NCBI RefSeq assembly: GCF_900142725.1
Contig: NZ_FRBW01000002.1
Coordinates: 434,001 to 498,000 of the forward strand
Source of the DNA: Roseibium suaedae
GTDB lineage: Bacteria > Pseudomonadota > Alphaproteobacteria > Rhizobiales > Stappiaceae
Direction of reading: 5' to 3'
DNA length: 64,000 nt
Positions 18,118 to 27,723 of the stretch are shown here, piece by piece. Within the stretch, counting starts at the first letter, position 1. Each line of letters begins with the position of its first letter. The notes below the pieces were generated by a model. That model did not search any database and was not told where the DNA came from. It saw only the letters and a program-made list of their open reading frames with translations. Both the position numbers and the translations under genes were made by a program.

Positions 18118-18236
18118 ATCAACCCCTTGGTTCAACCCCAATCCTGCTCTTATCGCACATCCGTATTAGACTCCATGACGCGAAAGACATTATTAAGATT
18201 GAAGTTCTTTCGCTTGCACCTGAGACAGGCCTCTTC

Positions 18237-19220
18237 ATGTACCGACACGGTCTATCCGCCCTCGCCTGGCTTGGCAGACGAGGAACCCTGGCACTGCCGA
18301 TCAGTATCCTTCTCGGCATCGGCCTGCCGTTCCTCTCCGCCTATGCAAGACCGTTCCTGACCGAAACCGTGTTTCTGCTGCTGGTTCTCGCGTTCCTGAG
18401 AGTGGATCCGAATGCCGTGCGCCTCCGCCTTTCCCGGCCAAGGCTGACCCTTTTGGCCAGTTTCTGGATGGCGCTGGGCGTTCCGCTTCTGTGCGCCGGT
18501 CTGATTGCCCTGGCCCGCCCTGACTGGATGACCAGCGACCTGGCGATGATTCTCTTCATCGTGACAGCGGCCCCATGCGTCATGTCTGCCCCGGCTTTCA
18601 TCTATCTGATGGGTCTGGACGGAGCCCTCAGCCTGACCGTTCTCATCACCGCGACGGCTATTGCCCCCCTGTCCGCCCCCTTGATGGCCGAGATCCAGGC
18701 AGCGGCCTTGCCAGCCGGCACCGGTCTTCATCTGGACGGGCTCCCTCTCGCCCTGAGGCTGGCAGCCCTTCTGGGCGGTTCGATCCTGACGGCGGCGCTG
18801 ATCCGCAAGATTGCCGGAAAGACGGCGATTACCGAAGCCAAGTCGTCCATAGACGGGCTCAACGTACTGATCCTGCTGTTCTTCGCCATCGCTGCCATGG
18901 ACGGCGTTGCCGCGAGCTTTGCAGAGCGGCCGTTGTTCACCAGCGCCCTTGCCTTGGCGACCTTCGCCGCGGCCTTTGTTCAGATCCTCATTACCCTGCT
19001 GCTGTTTGCCCCCGCCGGTATCGCGGATGCCTTCGCGATCGCTCATGCCACCGGCAACAGAAACATGGGCCTGATGGTGGCGGCCCTCGGTGGAACCCTT
19101 CCCGAACTCGTCTGGCTCTGGTTCGCTCTCGGCCAGTTGCCGATCTACATGCTGCCCTTCCTGCTCAAACCCGTCGCCCGGCATATTTCTGCCCGTCCTG
19201 TCGCCGGCATCACAGATTAG
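18237..19220 (+). CDS. BASS-like (bile acid:sodium symporter fold) membrane transporter
   Basis: A 327-residue inner-membrane protein with nine or ten hydrophobic helices and short loops. The segment IAHATGNRNMGLMVA near residue 265 resembles the conserved crossover region of the BASS/SBF superfamily, and VTAAPCVMSAPAF may be the matching repeat in the first half. The substrate is unknown (bile-acid-like anions, oxoacids or others). The gene stands alone, divergent from the DadA-like gene, with a poor binding site. A very long antisense frame overlaps it but is an artefact of high GC. Confidence 0.62.
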   Translation: MYRHGLSALAWLGRRGTLALPISILLGIGLPFLSAYARPFLTETVFLLLVLAFLRVDPNAVRLRLSRPRLTLLASFWMALGVPLLCAGLIALARPDWMTSDLAMILFIVTAAPCVMSAPAFIYLMGLDGALSLTVLITATAIAPLSAPLMAEIQAAALPAGTGLHLDGLPLALRLAALLGGSILTAALIRKIAGKTAITEAKSSIDGLNVLILLFFAIAAMDGVAASFAERPLFTSALALATFAAAFVQILITLLLFAPAGIADAFAIAHATGNRNMGLMVAALGGTLPELVWLWFALGQLPIYMLPFLLKPVARHISARPVAGITD

Positions 19221-19274
19221 GCCTGTCAGACGGGGCATATTGACCACTCCTTGATACGGATTGGGAGTGAAGCC

Positions 19275-20018
19275 ATGCCCCGGATGTCTCGTTTTGCCCT
19301 CGCACTTGCGGGCGGCCTTTTCAGCGCCCTGCCCGCCTCTGCCGGAGACTTCGCAAGACTGGATGTTCTCGGCTTTTCCGCAGACGGCAGCCGCTTCGCC
19401 TTCGAGCAATATGGAATCGAGGACGGATCGGGCTTCCCCTATTCGGAAGTCTTCGTGATCGATGTCGCCAGCGACAATTGGGTCAAGCCCTCGCCTTTCA
19501 AGAAGCGCGACGAGACGGATGGTGACCGGCCGGACATGGAGGCCAGCCTCTCCGAGCTTCGCGGTGAAGTTCGCGCCATGGCGACCGGAACTATGTCTGA
19601 TAGCGGCATCGCTGGCCTTGGCCTGATGGCAGGCAGCAATCCCTTGACAGAAATCGAGTCCGATCCTCACCGGATGGCGGTGTCCCCGCGCCTGACCGTT
19701 CCTCCAATCGACCAGCCTGTCGAGTTCACCCTTGAAGAGTTCCCCCTGCCGTCCGGCCAATGTGCAAGCTACGGCGCGGAAACCAAGGGGTTCCGGTTGA
19801 TGATGGCCTCGGGCAGAGCCGTCCGTGTGCTCAGTGAAGACACCAGCCTGCCGTCCAGCCGCGGTTGCCCGCTGACCTACCGGATCGAGCGCGTCTATAC
19901 CCACTATCCTATGAATGGCGGCGCCCCTGTCTTTGCCGTTCTGGTTCAGATGCAGACCCTCGGTTTCGAGGGACCGAACGGGCGCTATCTGGCGATAACC
20001 GGGCTTCTGCAGAATTAA
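19275..20018 (+). CDS. DUF2259 family predicted secreted protein
   Basis: A 247-residue protein with a clear signal peptide (RFALALAGGLFSALPASAG, cleavage near residue 22) followed by FARLDVLGFSADGSRFAFEQYG, the typical start of DUF2259 proteins, which resemble a beta-propeller-type repeat found in TolB-like proteins. Two cysteines in the mature part could pair. Function unknown; periplasmic by prediction. The ATG follows GGGAGTGAAG, a good site, so the upstream TTG frame is ignored. Confidence 0.8.
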   Translation: MPRMSRFALALAGGLFSALPASAGDFARLDVLGFSADGSRFAFEQYGIEDGSGFPYSEVFVIDVASDNWVKPSPFKKRDETDGDRPDMEASLSELRGEVRAMATGTMSDSGIAGLGLMAGSNPLTEIESDPHRMAVSPRLTVPPIDQPVEFTLEEFPLPSGQCASYGAETKGFRLMMASGRAVRVLSEDTSLPSSRGCPLTYRIERVYTHYPMNGGAPVFAVLVQMQTLGFEGPNGRYLAITGLLQN

Positions 20019-20147
20019 ACCAATTTAGACGCCGCCCGGTCTCTTGCCGCCGCAGTCTGCCCATGATAGCGCCCCTTTGAAACGCACCGGAAGTGCTGCG
20101 GGACCTCCCGCCCTTCCGCCATGTCTGCGATGCGCCAGGAGCCTGCC

Positions 20148-20819
20148 ATGAGCCGTGACGTACTGATTGCCCCTTCGATCCTCGCCTCCGACTTCTCCAA
20201 GCTTGGCCAGGAAGTGCGCGACGTTGTCAGCGCCGGAGCCGACTGGATCCATCTGGATGTGATGGATGGCCATTTCGTGCCGAACATCACGTTCGGCCCG
20301 GACGTCATCGCCAAGCTGCGCCCGCATACGGACAAGGTCTTCGACACGCACCTGATGATCGCTCCTTGCGATCCCTATCTGGAAGCCTTCGCCAAGGCCG
20401 GGTCGGACATCATCACCGTGCATGCGGAAGCAGGTCCCCATCTGGACCGCTCGCTGCAGGCCATCCGGAACCTCGGCAAGAAGGCCGGTGTCTCCCTCAA
20501 CCCGTCCACGCCGGAAAGCGTGATCGAATATGTGCTCGACCGGCTGGACCTCATCCTGGTCATGACCGTGAACCCGGGCTTTGGTGGTCAGAAATTCATC
20601 GAAGCCATGGTCGAGAAGACCAAGCGCATCAAGCAGATGATCGGAGACCGTCCGATCGATCTGGAAATCGATGGTGGCGTGACCCCGGAAACAGCCCCGC
20701 TTGTCGCAGCAGCCGGTGCCAATGTACTGGTGGCAGGTTCTGCCGTGTTCAAGGGCAGCTCGGTGGAAAGCTACGCTGCCAATATCACGGCCATCCGTGA
20801 GGCAGCCGCCAGGGCCTGA
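20148..20819 (+). CDS. rpe: Ribulose-phosphate 3-epimerase
   Basis: A 223-residue TIM barrel that interconverts ribulose 5-phosphate and xylulose 5-phosphate in the pentose phosphate pathway. Family markers are [44 protein letters not shown] and EIDGGVT, giving the metal-binding His/Asp residues and the phosphate loop. Full length for the family. The start is the ATG with CAGGAG upstream; an in-frame ATG 27 bases earlier lacks one. It is followed by a hairpin and then an unrelated HPP gene. Confidence 0.96.
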   Translation: MSRDVLIAPSILASDFSKLGQEVRDVVSAGADWIHLDVMDGHFVPNITFGPDVIAKLRPHTDKVFDTHLMIAPCDPYLEAFAKAGSDIITVHAEAGPHLDRSLQAIRNLGKKAGVSLNPSTPESVIEYVLDRLDLILVMTVNPGFGGQKFIEAMVEKTKRIKQMIGDRPIDLEIDGGVTPETAPLVAAAGANVLVAGSAVFKGSSVESYAANITAIREAAARA

Positions 20820-20879
20820 CCCTTTCGCCACTGCCTGACTTTCAGGCGCTCAAGAGAACGGGCGTGCCGAGATGCCTTT

Positions 20880-20907
20880 CCGGAGCGGAAAACAAATTCC
20901 GCTCCGG
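20880..20907. other. Perfect 11-base hairpin after rpe
   Basis: CCGGAGCGGAA and TTCCGCTCCGG pair perfectly around a six-base loop about 60 bases after the rpe stop. There is no T-run, so it may mark a 3' end or a processing site rather than a standard terminator. Confidence 0.55.
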
Positions 20908-20996
20908 CCCATAAAACCGAACGGCATCGTTCGCACCCAGCAGTCAGACGAATTATTGTCCGGCGGGTACCGGAGCCCTGCCAGAGACTGTCCTTC

Positions 20997-21488
20997 ATGA
21001 AGCATTTCTTCCACCGCCATCAGCAATCTGCCTCCTGGCGGGAAGTCGGCCTGCACGGGATCGGCGCCATGCTGGCAATTGCCCTTTTGGGGGCGCTGAG
21101 CTTCTACACCGGCAACCCGCTTCTGATTGCCCCGTTCGGCGCGAGCTGCGTCCTGCTTTTTAGCGTGCCCGACAGCGCCCTGGCACAGCCTGCAAATGTG
21201 GTGGGTGGCCATATCGTTGCAACGGCCATCGCTCTGCTGATGCATGCGTTCCTGCCGAATGACTGGTGGGCGGTGGCGCTGGCGGTCGGCATCAGCATTT
21301 CGGCCATGAGCCTTCTGCGGATCACCCATCCGCCTGCCGGCGCAGATCCCATCGTGGTCTTCGCGGCAGATCCGGCCATTGCCTTCCTGGTCTTCCCGAT
21401 CACCCTGGGCGCCGTTGCCCTCGTTCTGATTGCCTGCCTTTTCCACGCAGGCACCAAGAAACCCTATCCCCTGCGCCGGTCCGAGTGA
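20997..21488 (+). CDS. HPP family membrane protein
   Basis: A 163-residue inner-membrane protein with four or five helices and the family-defining motif THPPAGADPI near residue 107. The pattern LLIAPFGASCVLLFSVPDSALAQP is also typical. HPP proteins have been linked to nitrite transport in plant and cyanobacterial members; no nitrogen genes lie near here, so the substrate is open. The ATG has no obvious binding site. Confidence 0.85.
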   Translation: MKHFFHRHQQSASWREVGLHGIGAMLAIALLGALSFYTGNPLLIAPFGASCVLLFSVPDSALAQPANVVGGHIVATAIALLMHAFLPNDWWAVALAVGISISAMSLLRITHPPAGADPIVVFAADPAIAFLVFPITLGAVALVLIACLFHAGTKKPYPLRRSE

Positions 21489-21553
21489 CCTTCCCGACCA
21501 CGGGCAGCAACAGCAGCGAAGCTTTTTCAATCTTTTCATGCTAGGGCTGCCCA

Positions 21554-22072
21554 ATGACTGATGCTGCCCGCACCCGCCAGACACGGCCATCGCGCAAGAC
21601 GCGCCCGGTTCATCCCATTTCACCGCTTCTCTTCGCGGTACTCTGGTGCATCCTGATCACCAGCCTTGCTGCCTTCCAGCTCTGGCGTTCCGGCATCGCG
21701 ATCAGCGAGCGCAGTCTTGCAGTCGTCCTGATCTTTGCAGCGGGCAGCTTTTCGGGGGCTCTCTTTGCCCGCGCCTTTTGCGCCATTTGCGGCTTCTTCC
21801 GTCCCCAGCCCAGCGCCAGATTTGCGGCCATGCTGATTGGTCTGTCGGCGGGCACGGTCGGTCTCAGCGCCCTTCTGCATTACCTGCAGTTCCAGAGCTA
21901 CTATGCCCAGTGGCATAATTCGCCCTTCAGCCGGGCCGGTCTCGACGAGATCATCATGACCGGCGCAAGCTCGGGCTATATCTTCCTCGTCGAGGCAACG
22001 CCCCTGCTCCTGCCCTGGGGCCTGATCCTGCTGCTGGCAGCCGCCTGGGACTATGCGGTTTCCACCCGTTAG
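21554..22072 (+). CDS. Hypothetical four-helix membrane protein
   Basis: A 172-residue protein I do not recognise. A basic, proline-rich N-terminus (about 20 residues) is followed by four predicted membrane helices (roughly residues 24-44, 56-80, 88-110 and 142-165). A hydrophilic loop, YYAQWHNSPFSRAGLDEII, lies before the last helix. The codon pattern agrees with the neighbours. It follows the HPP gene by 65 bases on the same strand and may share its transcript. No function can be assigned. Confidence 0.6.
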   Translation: MTDAARTRQTRPSRKTRPVHPISPLLFAVLWCILITSLAAFQLWRSGIAISERSLAVVLIFAAGSFSGALFARAFCAICGFFRPQPSARFAAMLIGLSAGTVGLSALLHYLQFQSYYAQWHNSPFSRAGLDEIIMTGASSGYIFLVEATPLLLPWGLILLLAAAWDYAVSTR

Positions 22073-22210
22073 CGGCCTTGCGCGGCTGCCAATCAGTCTG
22101 CGAGCAAGTTTCAGCGATATGAGCCCGTGAAAAGACGGGCTTCGCATTGAGCCTTGACGCCGTTCCTGCTAGACCGCGCCCAACACTCCCTTAAGTAAAG
22201 AGGACACGCG

Positions 22211-23539
22211 ATGATCCCGCGCTATTCCCGCCAAGAAATGGTCGATATCTGGTCGCCCGAATCCAAGTTCCGCATCTGGTTCGAGATCGAGGCCCATGCC
22301 TGTGACGCGCTCGCAGAACTCGGCGTGATTCCGAAGGACGCCGCCAAGACCATCTGGGAAAAGGGCGGAGCCGCCACCTTCGACGTCGCCCGCATCGACG
22401 AGATCGAAGCGGTCACCAAGCATGACGTCATCGCCTTCCTCACTCATCTGGCCGAAATCGTTGGTCCGGATGCCCGTTTCGTGCACCAGGGCATGACCTC
22501 TTCCGACGTGCTGGACACCTGCTTCAACGTCCAGCTGGTCAAGGCAACCGACCTTCTGTTGAAGGACATGGATGCCCTGCTGGCTGCCATCAAGCGCCGC
22601 GCCTTCGAGCACAAGGACACGGTCACCATCGGCCGCTCCCATGGCATTCACGCCGAGCCGGTCACGTTTGGCCTTAAGCTCGCAGAAGCCTATGCAGAGT
22701 TCGACCGCTGCAAGAAGCGCCTTCTGAACGCCCGCGAGGAAATCGCCACCTGCGCCATCTCCGGCGCTGTCGGCACCTTCGCCAACATCGACCCGCGCGT
22801 GGAAGAGCATGTTGCCAAGGCCATGGGCCTGGCCGCAGAGCCCGTTTCCACCCAGGTCATCCCGCGTGACCGCCATGCGATGTATTTCGCAACCCTCGGC
22901 GTCATCGCCTCCTCCATCGAGCGCGTTGCCGTCGAGATCCGTCACCTGCAGCGCACGGAAGTTCTGGAAGCCGAGGAGTATTTCTCCCCCGGCCAGAAGG
23001 GCTCCTCCGCGATGCCGCACAAGCGCAACCCGGTCCTGACCGAAAACCTGACCGGTCTTTCCCGGCTGGTCCGCATGGCCGTGACCCCGGCCATGGAAAA
23101 CGTCGCCCTGTGGCACGAGCGGGATATCTCCCACTCTTCCGTCGAGCGCATGATCGGCCCGGACACGACCGTTACCCTCGACTTCGCCCTCGCGCGCCTG
23201 ACCGGCGTCATCGACAAGCTCATGGTCTATCCGGAGCGCATGATGGGCAACATGGACCGTCTCGGCGGTCTGGTTCATTCCCAGCGCATCCTGCTTGCCC
23301 TCACCCAGGCCGGGTCTTCCCGTGAAGATGCCTACCGTCTGGTTCAGCGCAACGCCATGAAGGTCTGGGACAGCTATCAGGTTTCCGGCGACTCCAAGGT
23401 CGACTTCCTGACCGAGCTGCTGAACGACGCAGACGTGCGCAAGTACCTTTCCGAAGAAGAAATCCGCGACCGCTTCGATCTTGGCTACCACACCAAGAAC
23501 GTCGACGTGATCTTCAAGCGGGTCTTCGGCGAAAGCTGA
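22211..23539 (+). CDS. purB: Adenylosuccinate lyase
   Basis: A 442-residue fumarase/aspartase-superfamily enzyme that removes fumarate from SAICAR and from adenylosuccinate in purine synthesis. The signature GSSAMPHKRNP holds the catalytic serine loop, TIGRSHGIHAEP the general-acid histidine, and HQGMTSSDVLDT the third conserved region. Full length. AAGAGGA stands before the ATG. It is monocistronic, closed by a strong terminator, and separate from the other pur genes of the window (7 kb away). Confidence 0.97.
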   Translation: MIPRYSRQEMVDIWSPESKFRIWFEIEAHACDALAELGVIPKDAAKTIWEKGGAATFDVARIDEIEAVTKHDVIAFLTHLAEIVGPDARFVHQGMTSSDVLDTCFNVQLVKATDLLLKDMDALLAAIKRRAFEHKDTVTIGRSHGIHAEPVTFGLKLAEAYAEFDRCKKRLLNAREEIATCAISGAVGTFANIDPRVEEHVAKAMGLAAEPVSTQVIPRDRHAMYFATLGVIASSIERVAVEIRHLQRTEVLEAEEYFSPGQKGSSAMPHKRNPVLTENLTGLSRLVRMAVTPAMENVALWHERDISHSSVERMIGPDTTVTLDFALARLTGVIDKLMVYPERMMGNMDRLGGLVHSQRILLALTQAGSSREDAYRLVQRNAMKVWDSYQVSGDSKVDFLTELLNDADVRKYLSEEEIRDRFDLGYHTKNVDVIFKRVFGES

Positions 23540-23550
23540 TACGAAGAAAA

Positions 23551-23578
23551 GGGAGGAAAGAAATTTCCTCCCTTTTTT
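23551..23578 (+). terminator. Rho-independent terminator after purB
   Basis: GGGAGGAAA-GAAA-TTTCCTCCC, a perfect nine-base stem, is followed by six Ts, twelve bases after the purB stop. Confidence 0.95.
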
Positions 23579-23725
23579 GTGTCTCCCGGCAAACGCACTC
23601 CCAGTGCAACCGGCCGCTTTCCCGGTTATGGTCTGAAGTGCTGTGCCTGTTTCAGGAAAGACCATCTTGGCCGGATAGGTAAGCGATCGTTCGAACAGCC
23701 CTCCTCATTTTCAGGATCCGAGTCC

Positions 23726-24466
23726 ATGAAAATCGCAGTCATTGCGGATATCCATGCCAATGTCCTGGCGCTGGAGGCGGTGCTGGCGGATCTCAAGCAT
23801 GAGGCGCCCGACCTTGTCGTCAACCTCGGCGACTGCGTGTCCGGTCCGCTCTGGCCGGAAGAAACAGCATGTCTGCTCCGGGATCTTGAATGGCCAACCG
23901 TGCGCGGCAATCACGACCGGGTGGTGGTTGCCGGCAACGTTCCGCCAACGAACCGTACCGACAGCTTCACCTGCGGCCGGCTCTCCTCCGAGAGCCTCGA
24001 CTGGTTGTCTGGCCTTCCGCCCGTCATTGAGCTGGAGGACGACATCCTGCTGTGCCACGGCACGCCCGAAGACGATCAGGCGCATCTTACCGAAGTGATT
24101 GCAGATGGGCGGCTGACCCTCGCCCGCCAGGAGACCATCGCCGGGCGGCTCGAAGGGGTTCAGGCGCAGCTGATCTTCACCGGCCACACCCATATTCCCC
24201 GGCTGGTCAGACTTCCCGCAAAGCCTCAGATCATCCTCAATCCGGGCAGCGTCGGCCTGTCCGGTTATCTGGACGACCTGCCGGTGCCCCATGTTTCGGA
24301 AGCCGGAACGCCCCATGCCCGCTATGCGATTGCGGAAAAGACGACCGCAGGCTGGCGTTTTGACTTGCGCGCCGTCACCTATGACTGGGACATGGCCGCT
24401 GCGGAAGCCTTGAAGAACGGCCGCCCCGACTGGGCGCGCGCCCTGGCAACCGGCTTTTATGAGTGA
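23726..24466 (+). CDS. Metallophosphoesterase, YfcE/MJ0936-like
   Basis: A 246-residue calcineurin-like phosphoesterase. All five metal-binding blocks are visible: VIADIHAN at the N-terminus, NLGDC, GNHD, LLCHGTP and FTGHTHIP, in the order expected for a two-metal phosphodiesterase. The late block ILNPGSVGL is typical of the YfcE/MJ0936 group of small phosphodiesterases. The substrate is unknown. The start is the ATG of MKIAVIAD with AGGA upstream; the longer frame reaches back into the purB terminator and is not real. Confidence 0.9.
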   Translation: MKIAVIADIHANVLALEAVLADLKHEAPDLVVNLGDCVSGPLWPEETACLLRDLEWPTVRGNHDRVVVAGNVPPTNRTDSFTCGRLSSESLDWLSGLPPVIELEDDILLCHGTPEDDQAHLTEVIADGRLTLARQETIAGRLEGVQAQLIFTGHTHIPRLVRLPAKPQIILNPGSVGLSGYLDDLPVPHVSEAGTPHARYAIAEKTTAGWRFDLRAVTYDWDMAAAEALKNGRPDWARALATGFYE

Positions 24467-24486
24467 AGGCAGTCTTCCAGCTTTCA

Positions 24487-24514
24487 GGAAGCGGACCTGA
24501 ACCTGTCCGCTTCC
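24487..24514. other. Perfect 10-base hairpin between convergent genes
   Basis: GGAAGCGGAC and GTCCGCTTCC pair around an eight-base loop between the metallophosphoesterase (plus) and tannase-family (minus) genes. No T-run is seen on either side, so it would be a weak or factor-dependent bidirectional 3' end. Confidence 0.5.
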
Positions 24515-24529
24515 CGCTGCTCGACTGGC

Positions 24530-26182
24530 TTACTTGCAGCTGAACCGGTCTTCCCCGGTGCCCTGCCCGCCCGTGTAGGTGGTCACTTGCGGATAGGGGC
24601 AATAGAGGAACCGGGTACCACGCAAGGCTTCCCCTTCCTTGTTTTCCTCGGTCACTCCGGCAGGAACGGCCTCAGGCGCCTCTCCTTTTTCAACCCAGGT
24701 AACCAGCTTCGTGAAGAAGTCATAGTCGTCATAGGAAGGTCCTCCCGCCCCATGGGTCATGCCTGGAACGCGGTAGAACCGGACAAAGTCGGAGGCAGAT
24801 CCGCCGTTGTTCTGGTCCAGCTTCCGGTACCAGTCGACCGTATCCAGAACCGAGAACACCGGATCCGCATTCCCGTGGAAGACAAGCATCTTGTGCCCTG
24901 CCTTGTTGAAGGCTTCCAGCTTCGGATTGTCCGCGCCAGGAGGACTCATGAATTCCATGGCGGACTGGCCAAATTCTCCGGATGTGGCAAAAACCTTCGG
25001 CGCATCCGTGTCGAAGTCGAACCCGAGCAGGAACGCCTCCAGCTCTTCAGGTGAGCCGCCGACCTTCGTGGGAGGCGTGGTGAAGATCTGCGCCAGGGAG
25101 CCAGCACCCATCACGTCGATAATCGGCTTGTTTCCCCAGAGTTTGACGGTGCTCTCGAGCTTCCAGGTCCGCCAGTTCCTGCCACCAAGTCCAGGGTCCC
25201 AGCCCCAGGCACTGTAGAGTTGCTCGCCCTTGGAGTTCTTCGGGCCATTGTGGCTCGCCTGAAGAGCTGCGACCTGGGCCTCGCTCAGGCAGCCATCGTT
25301 TGCCCCCGCCTTGCACTGGAGATCTTCGAGTTTAAAGGCCGCTTCGCACTTGTCCTGATCGGCCACCACTCCGTCCTCAAGGCCATCGAGCCCGTCGCAG
25401 GCTTTCAGGATGCCTTTGGCGACAAGGGTCATGTCATCCGGCGAAAAGGCCTGAGCGATATCCTCGTGAACAGAGGCCCAGGACTGAACATCCAGCGCGT
25501 GCTGAATGGCGGCCTTGGGCAGATTGAACCCCGGATATCCCACCAGCAACCCGTCGAATGCCTCAGGCATGCGGCTTGCGGCCACCATGCCGTGCCGTCC
25601 GCCGTTCGACCCTCCGACCCCGTAGCTGAAGGCAATTGGCTTGCCGTAGTATTTCTCCACCAGCTCAACCGCGAGCGGGTTCAACACGGCGACAGTCTGA
25701 TAGCCATAGGCAAGCCGGGCTTCCGGATCGAACCCAAACGCTGCTCCCCCTGCCAACCCCTTGTCCGGATTGTCCTTGCCATCATGTCCGGCATCGCTGG
25801 AGACAACTGCATAGCCGCGAGACAGAGCCGTGTCCGCCTTGTTGCCGGAAAGAAGCGGCCCAACCGCCGCCTTCACGGCACCATCATTCCCGCCATTGAA
25901 CTGATGAACGAAGCGGCCATTCCACTTTGTGGGCAGGCGCAACTCGAACTGGATTGCGTAAGTCTTGCCGTCAGCTCCAGTCCGGGCTCCTGTCGAGCCA
26001 CGTACCAGGCAGTGCTCTACCGGAATTTCCCCGTCCGGCGCGAGCACCTCAGCCTCGGTGAGCGTCATCCCAGCTGGATGCTCACCATTCGCCATAAGGT
26101 CCCGGCATCCAGCGGCATGGGCAGCGCCGGGCAAGGCGAGCGCTGCCAGAACCGCAGCTCCTCTCAGTTTATTCAGATCCAT
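24530..26182 (-). CDS. Tannase/feruloyl esterase family hydrolase, secreted
   Basis: A 550-residue exported alpha/beta hydrolase of the tannase and feruloyl esterase family. A signal peptide (about 20 residues, ending GAAHA) precedes AGCRDL. The nucleophile region is GVGGSNGGRHG near residue 180, the acid lies in FHGNADPVFSV, and the catalytic His in PGMTHGAGG; cysteines beside the elbow and late in the chain resemble the family's conserved disulphides. Family members cleave ester bonds of gallate or hydroxycinnamate esters; whether this one acts on plant phenolics is inference. It starts at the ATG of MDLNKL, with GGAGG upstream. It ends convergently with the metallophosphoesterase gene. Confidence 0.9.
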   Translation of the reverse strand: MDLNKLRGAAVLAALALPGAAHAAGCRDLMANGEHPAGMTLTEAEVLAPDGEIPVEHCLVRGSTGARTGADGKTYAIQFELRLPTKWNGRFVHQFNGGNDGAVKAAVGPLLSGNKADTALSRGYAVVSSDAGHDGKDNPDKGLAGGAAFGFDPEARLAYGYQTVAVLNPLAVELVEKYYGKPIAFSYGVGGSNGGRHGMVAASRMPEAFDGLLVGYPGFNLPKAAIQHALDVQSWASVHEDIAQAFSPDDMTLVAKGILKACDGLDGLEDGVVADQDKCEAAFKLEDLQCKAGANDGCLSEAQVAALQASHNGPKNSKGEQLYSAWGWDPGLGGRNWRTWKLESTVKLWGNKPIIDVMGAGSLAQIFTTPPTKVGGSPEELEAFLLGFDFDTDAPKVFATSGEFGQSAMEFMSPPGADNPKLEAFNKAGHKMLVFHGNADPVFSVLDTVDWYRKLDQNNGGSASDFVRFYRVPGMTHGAGGPSYDDYDFFTKLVTWVEKGEAPEAVPAGVTEENKEGEALRGTRFLYCPYPQVTTYTGGQGTGEDRFSCK

Positions 26183-26372
26183 GATGTTCCTCCGCATACC
26201 CTGAAACCGCGAACCTCCTCCGTTCCTCGGCCGGGCAAAATCAGAGTAACAAAATTAGTTTCCACGGCAACTGTTATGTTGTGAACTAAATTCTTTCCCA
26301 CCTCTCCCCTCAAATGGAAGGGAACCAATGAGCCCACCGTTCGTTTACCCTGTGCAGAACGGAGACACGAAA

Positions 26373-26894
26373 ATGTTCAAGCAGAAAAAGAAAACAGCAA
26401 TCGGAAGCGCTCTGATCGCTCTTTGCATGACCGCTTCCTTTGCCATTCCTGCAAGTGCCGCACCTCAGCGGATTTTGCTCCCGAATCTTGCAGAAGCAGC
26501 AGGCCCCAAGCCGGTGCAGGTGGACCATCGCCGGGATCATCACCGCCCGAACGGTCATCGCGGCTACTATCGCCAGAACGGCCATCACTACTACAATGGC
26601 CATCGTGGATACCGTGAACGCCGCCGCGGATATCAGGAATATAACGGCTGGTGGTTCCCGCCGGCAGCCTTCGCACTCGGCGCCGTGATTGGCTCCCAGG
26701 CAGTGACGCCGCAGCAGGCCCTGCCGCCCAAGCAGTACCGCGAGATGCGGCGCGAAATGGCCCCGCGTGGACGCGGCCTTGGTCCCGACCACTACCGCTG
26801 GTGCTCGAACCGCTACCGGTCCTATGACCCGCGCAGCAACACGTTCCAGCCCTACAACGGTCCGCGCCAGGCGTGCCGCTCGCCTTTCTATTGA
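26373..26894 (+). CDS. BA14K family secreted protein
   Basis: A 173-residue protein with a signal peptide (through IPASAA), a long His/Arg/Tyr-rich linker (repeated RRDHH, NGHRGYY, NGHHYYNGHRGY), one hydrophobic helix (AAFALGAVIGSQAV) and a C-terminal BA14K domain HYRWCSNRYRSYDPRSNTF with paired cysteines. BA14K proteins were first described as immunoreactive, lectin-like Brucella proteins and are common in Hyphomicrobiales; their role in the envelope is not settled. The ATG has GGAG seven bases upstream. A strong terminator follows. Confidence 0.9.
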   Translation: MFKQKKKTAIGSALIALCMTASFAIPASAAPQRILLPNLAEAAGPKPVQVDHRRDHHRPNGHRGYYRQNGHHYYNGHRGYRERRRGYQEYNGWWFPPAAFALGAVIGSQAVTPQQALPPKQYREMRREMAPRGRGLGPDHYRWCSNRYRSYDPRSNTFQPYNGPRQACRSPFY

Positions 26895-26958
26895 GCGTAA
26901 CGCACAATTAAGGTCCCCCCAGCTACCCTGACCGGGAGCTGAAGACCTTCCAGCGGCT

Positions 26959-26996
26959 AAAAAGGAGAACGGGCCCCCGCCCCGTTCTCCTTTTTC
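26959..26996 (+). terminator. Rho-independent terminator after BA14K gene
   Basis: AAAGGAGAACGGG and CCCGTTCTCCTTT form a 13-base stem with a seven-base loop, followed by Ts. Confidence 0.93.
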
Positions 26997-27073
26997 ATTT
27001 GGGCGGCATTTGACATTCGCGGGGCGCTTTGCGATCAGGCTTATTCAGCCAAAGCAACCGAGGCAGACCCCAA

Positions 27074-27631
27074 GTGAAAATTTCCGAAGCAGAAATCGTG
27101 CTCCTGACCGGCTATGGCGACACCGCCAAGGGCCATTGGATGTTCCGCTGGCAGGAGAAAATGGCCAATGCGTCGGTTCTGGAACTCAAGAACCGGTTCC
27201 ATCCGGAGCTTAAAGTCTGGCGGGACACGCTCGTCGCCCGTGTGGAAGATGCAACCAAGCCCGTGGTTCTGGTCGGCCATTCTCTCGGCTGCATCCTGAT
27301 TGCTCATGCGATCCATAACCTGCCGAAAGACAAGGTGCGGGGCGCTTTTCTGGTCGCGCCTTCAGACTGGGACCGTGAAAATCTGGTGCCGGGCTTTGAC
27401 GGTGGCGCATTCAAGCCGATCCCGCGTGCGCCCTTCCCCTTCAAGGCGCATCTCGTTGCGAGCCGAAATGACCCCTATTGCGACTACGCAGTGGCAGAAG
27501 GCCTTGCCAAGGCCTGGGGCGCAGGCTTTCAGGATGCAGGCGAAGCCGGTCATATCAACGCCGAAAGCGGCCATGGCCCCTGGCCGGAAGGCATGATGTC
27601 CTTCGCCCTGTTCATGAAACGGCTGGGATAA
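27074..27631 (+). CDS. RBBP9/YdeN-like serine hydrolase
   Basis: A 185-residue cytoplasmic alpha/beta hydrolase of the RBBP9/YdeN type. The nucleophile motif VLVGHSLGCILIAH, an aspartate in SRNDPYC and the His in AGHINAESGHGPWPEG give the complete triad; the last block is diagnostic of this family. The physiological substrate is unknown. It appears to begin with GTG (VKISEAEIV), with GAGGCAG eight bases before; a TTG frame 45 bases longer adds residues absent from the family. Confidence 0.88.
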   Translation: MKISEAEIVLLTGYGDTAKGHWMFRWQEKMANASVLELKNRFHPELKVWRDTLVARVEDATKPVVLVGHSLGCILIAHAIHNLPKDKVRGAFLVAPSDWDRENLVPGFDGGAFKPIPRAPFPFKAHLVASRNDPYCDYAVAEGLAKAWGAGFQDAGEAGHINAESGHGPWPEGMMSFALFMKRLG

Positions 27632-27723
27632 AAGGCATCTTGCGGACGACCGAAAGGATCGTCCGCAAGGCATCAGCTCCGCGACAACTCCGCGTCAGGC
27701 GCACAAGTTTTCCGGCTGCACTC

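Noticed and set aside
18252..19904. Antisense open frame of 550 codons over the BASS-like and DUF2259 genes
   Set aside because: It has no family pattern and a Gln/Gly/Arg/His-rich composition typical of antisense frames in GC-rich DNA, and it overlaps two supported genes.
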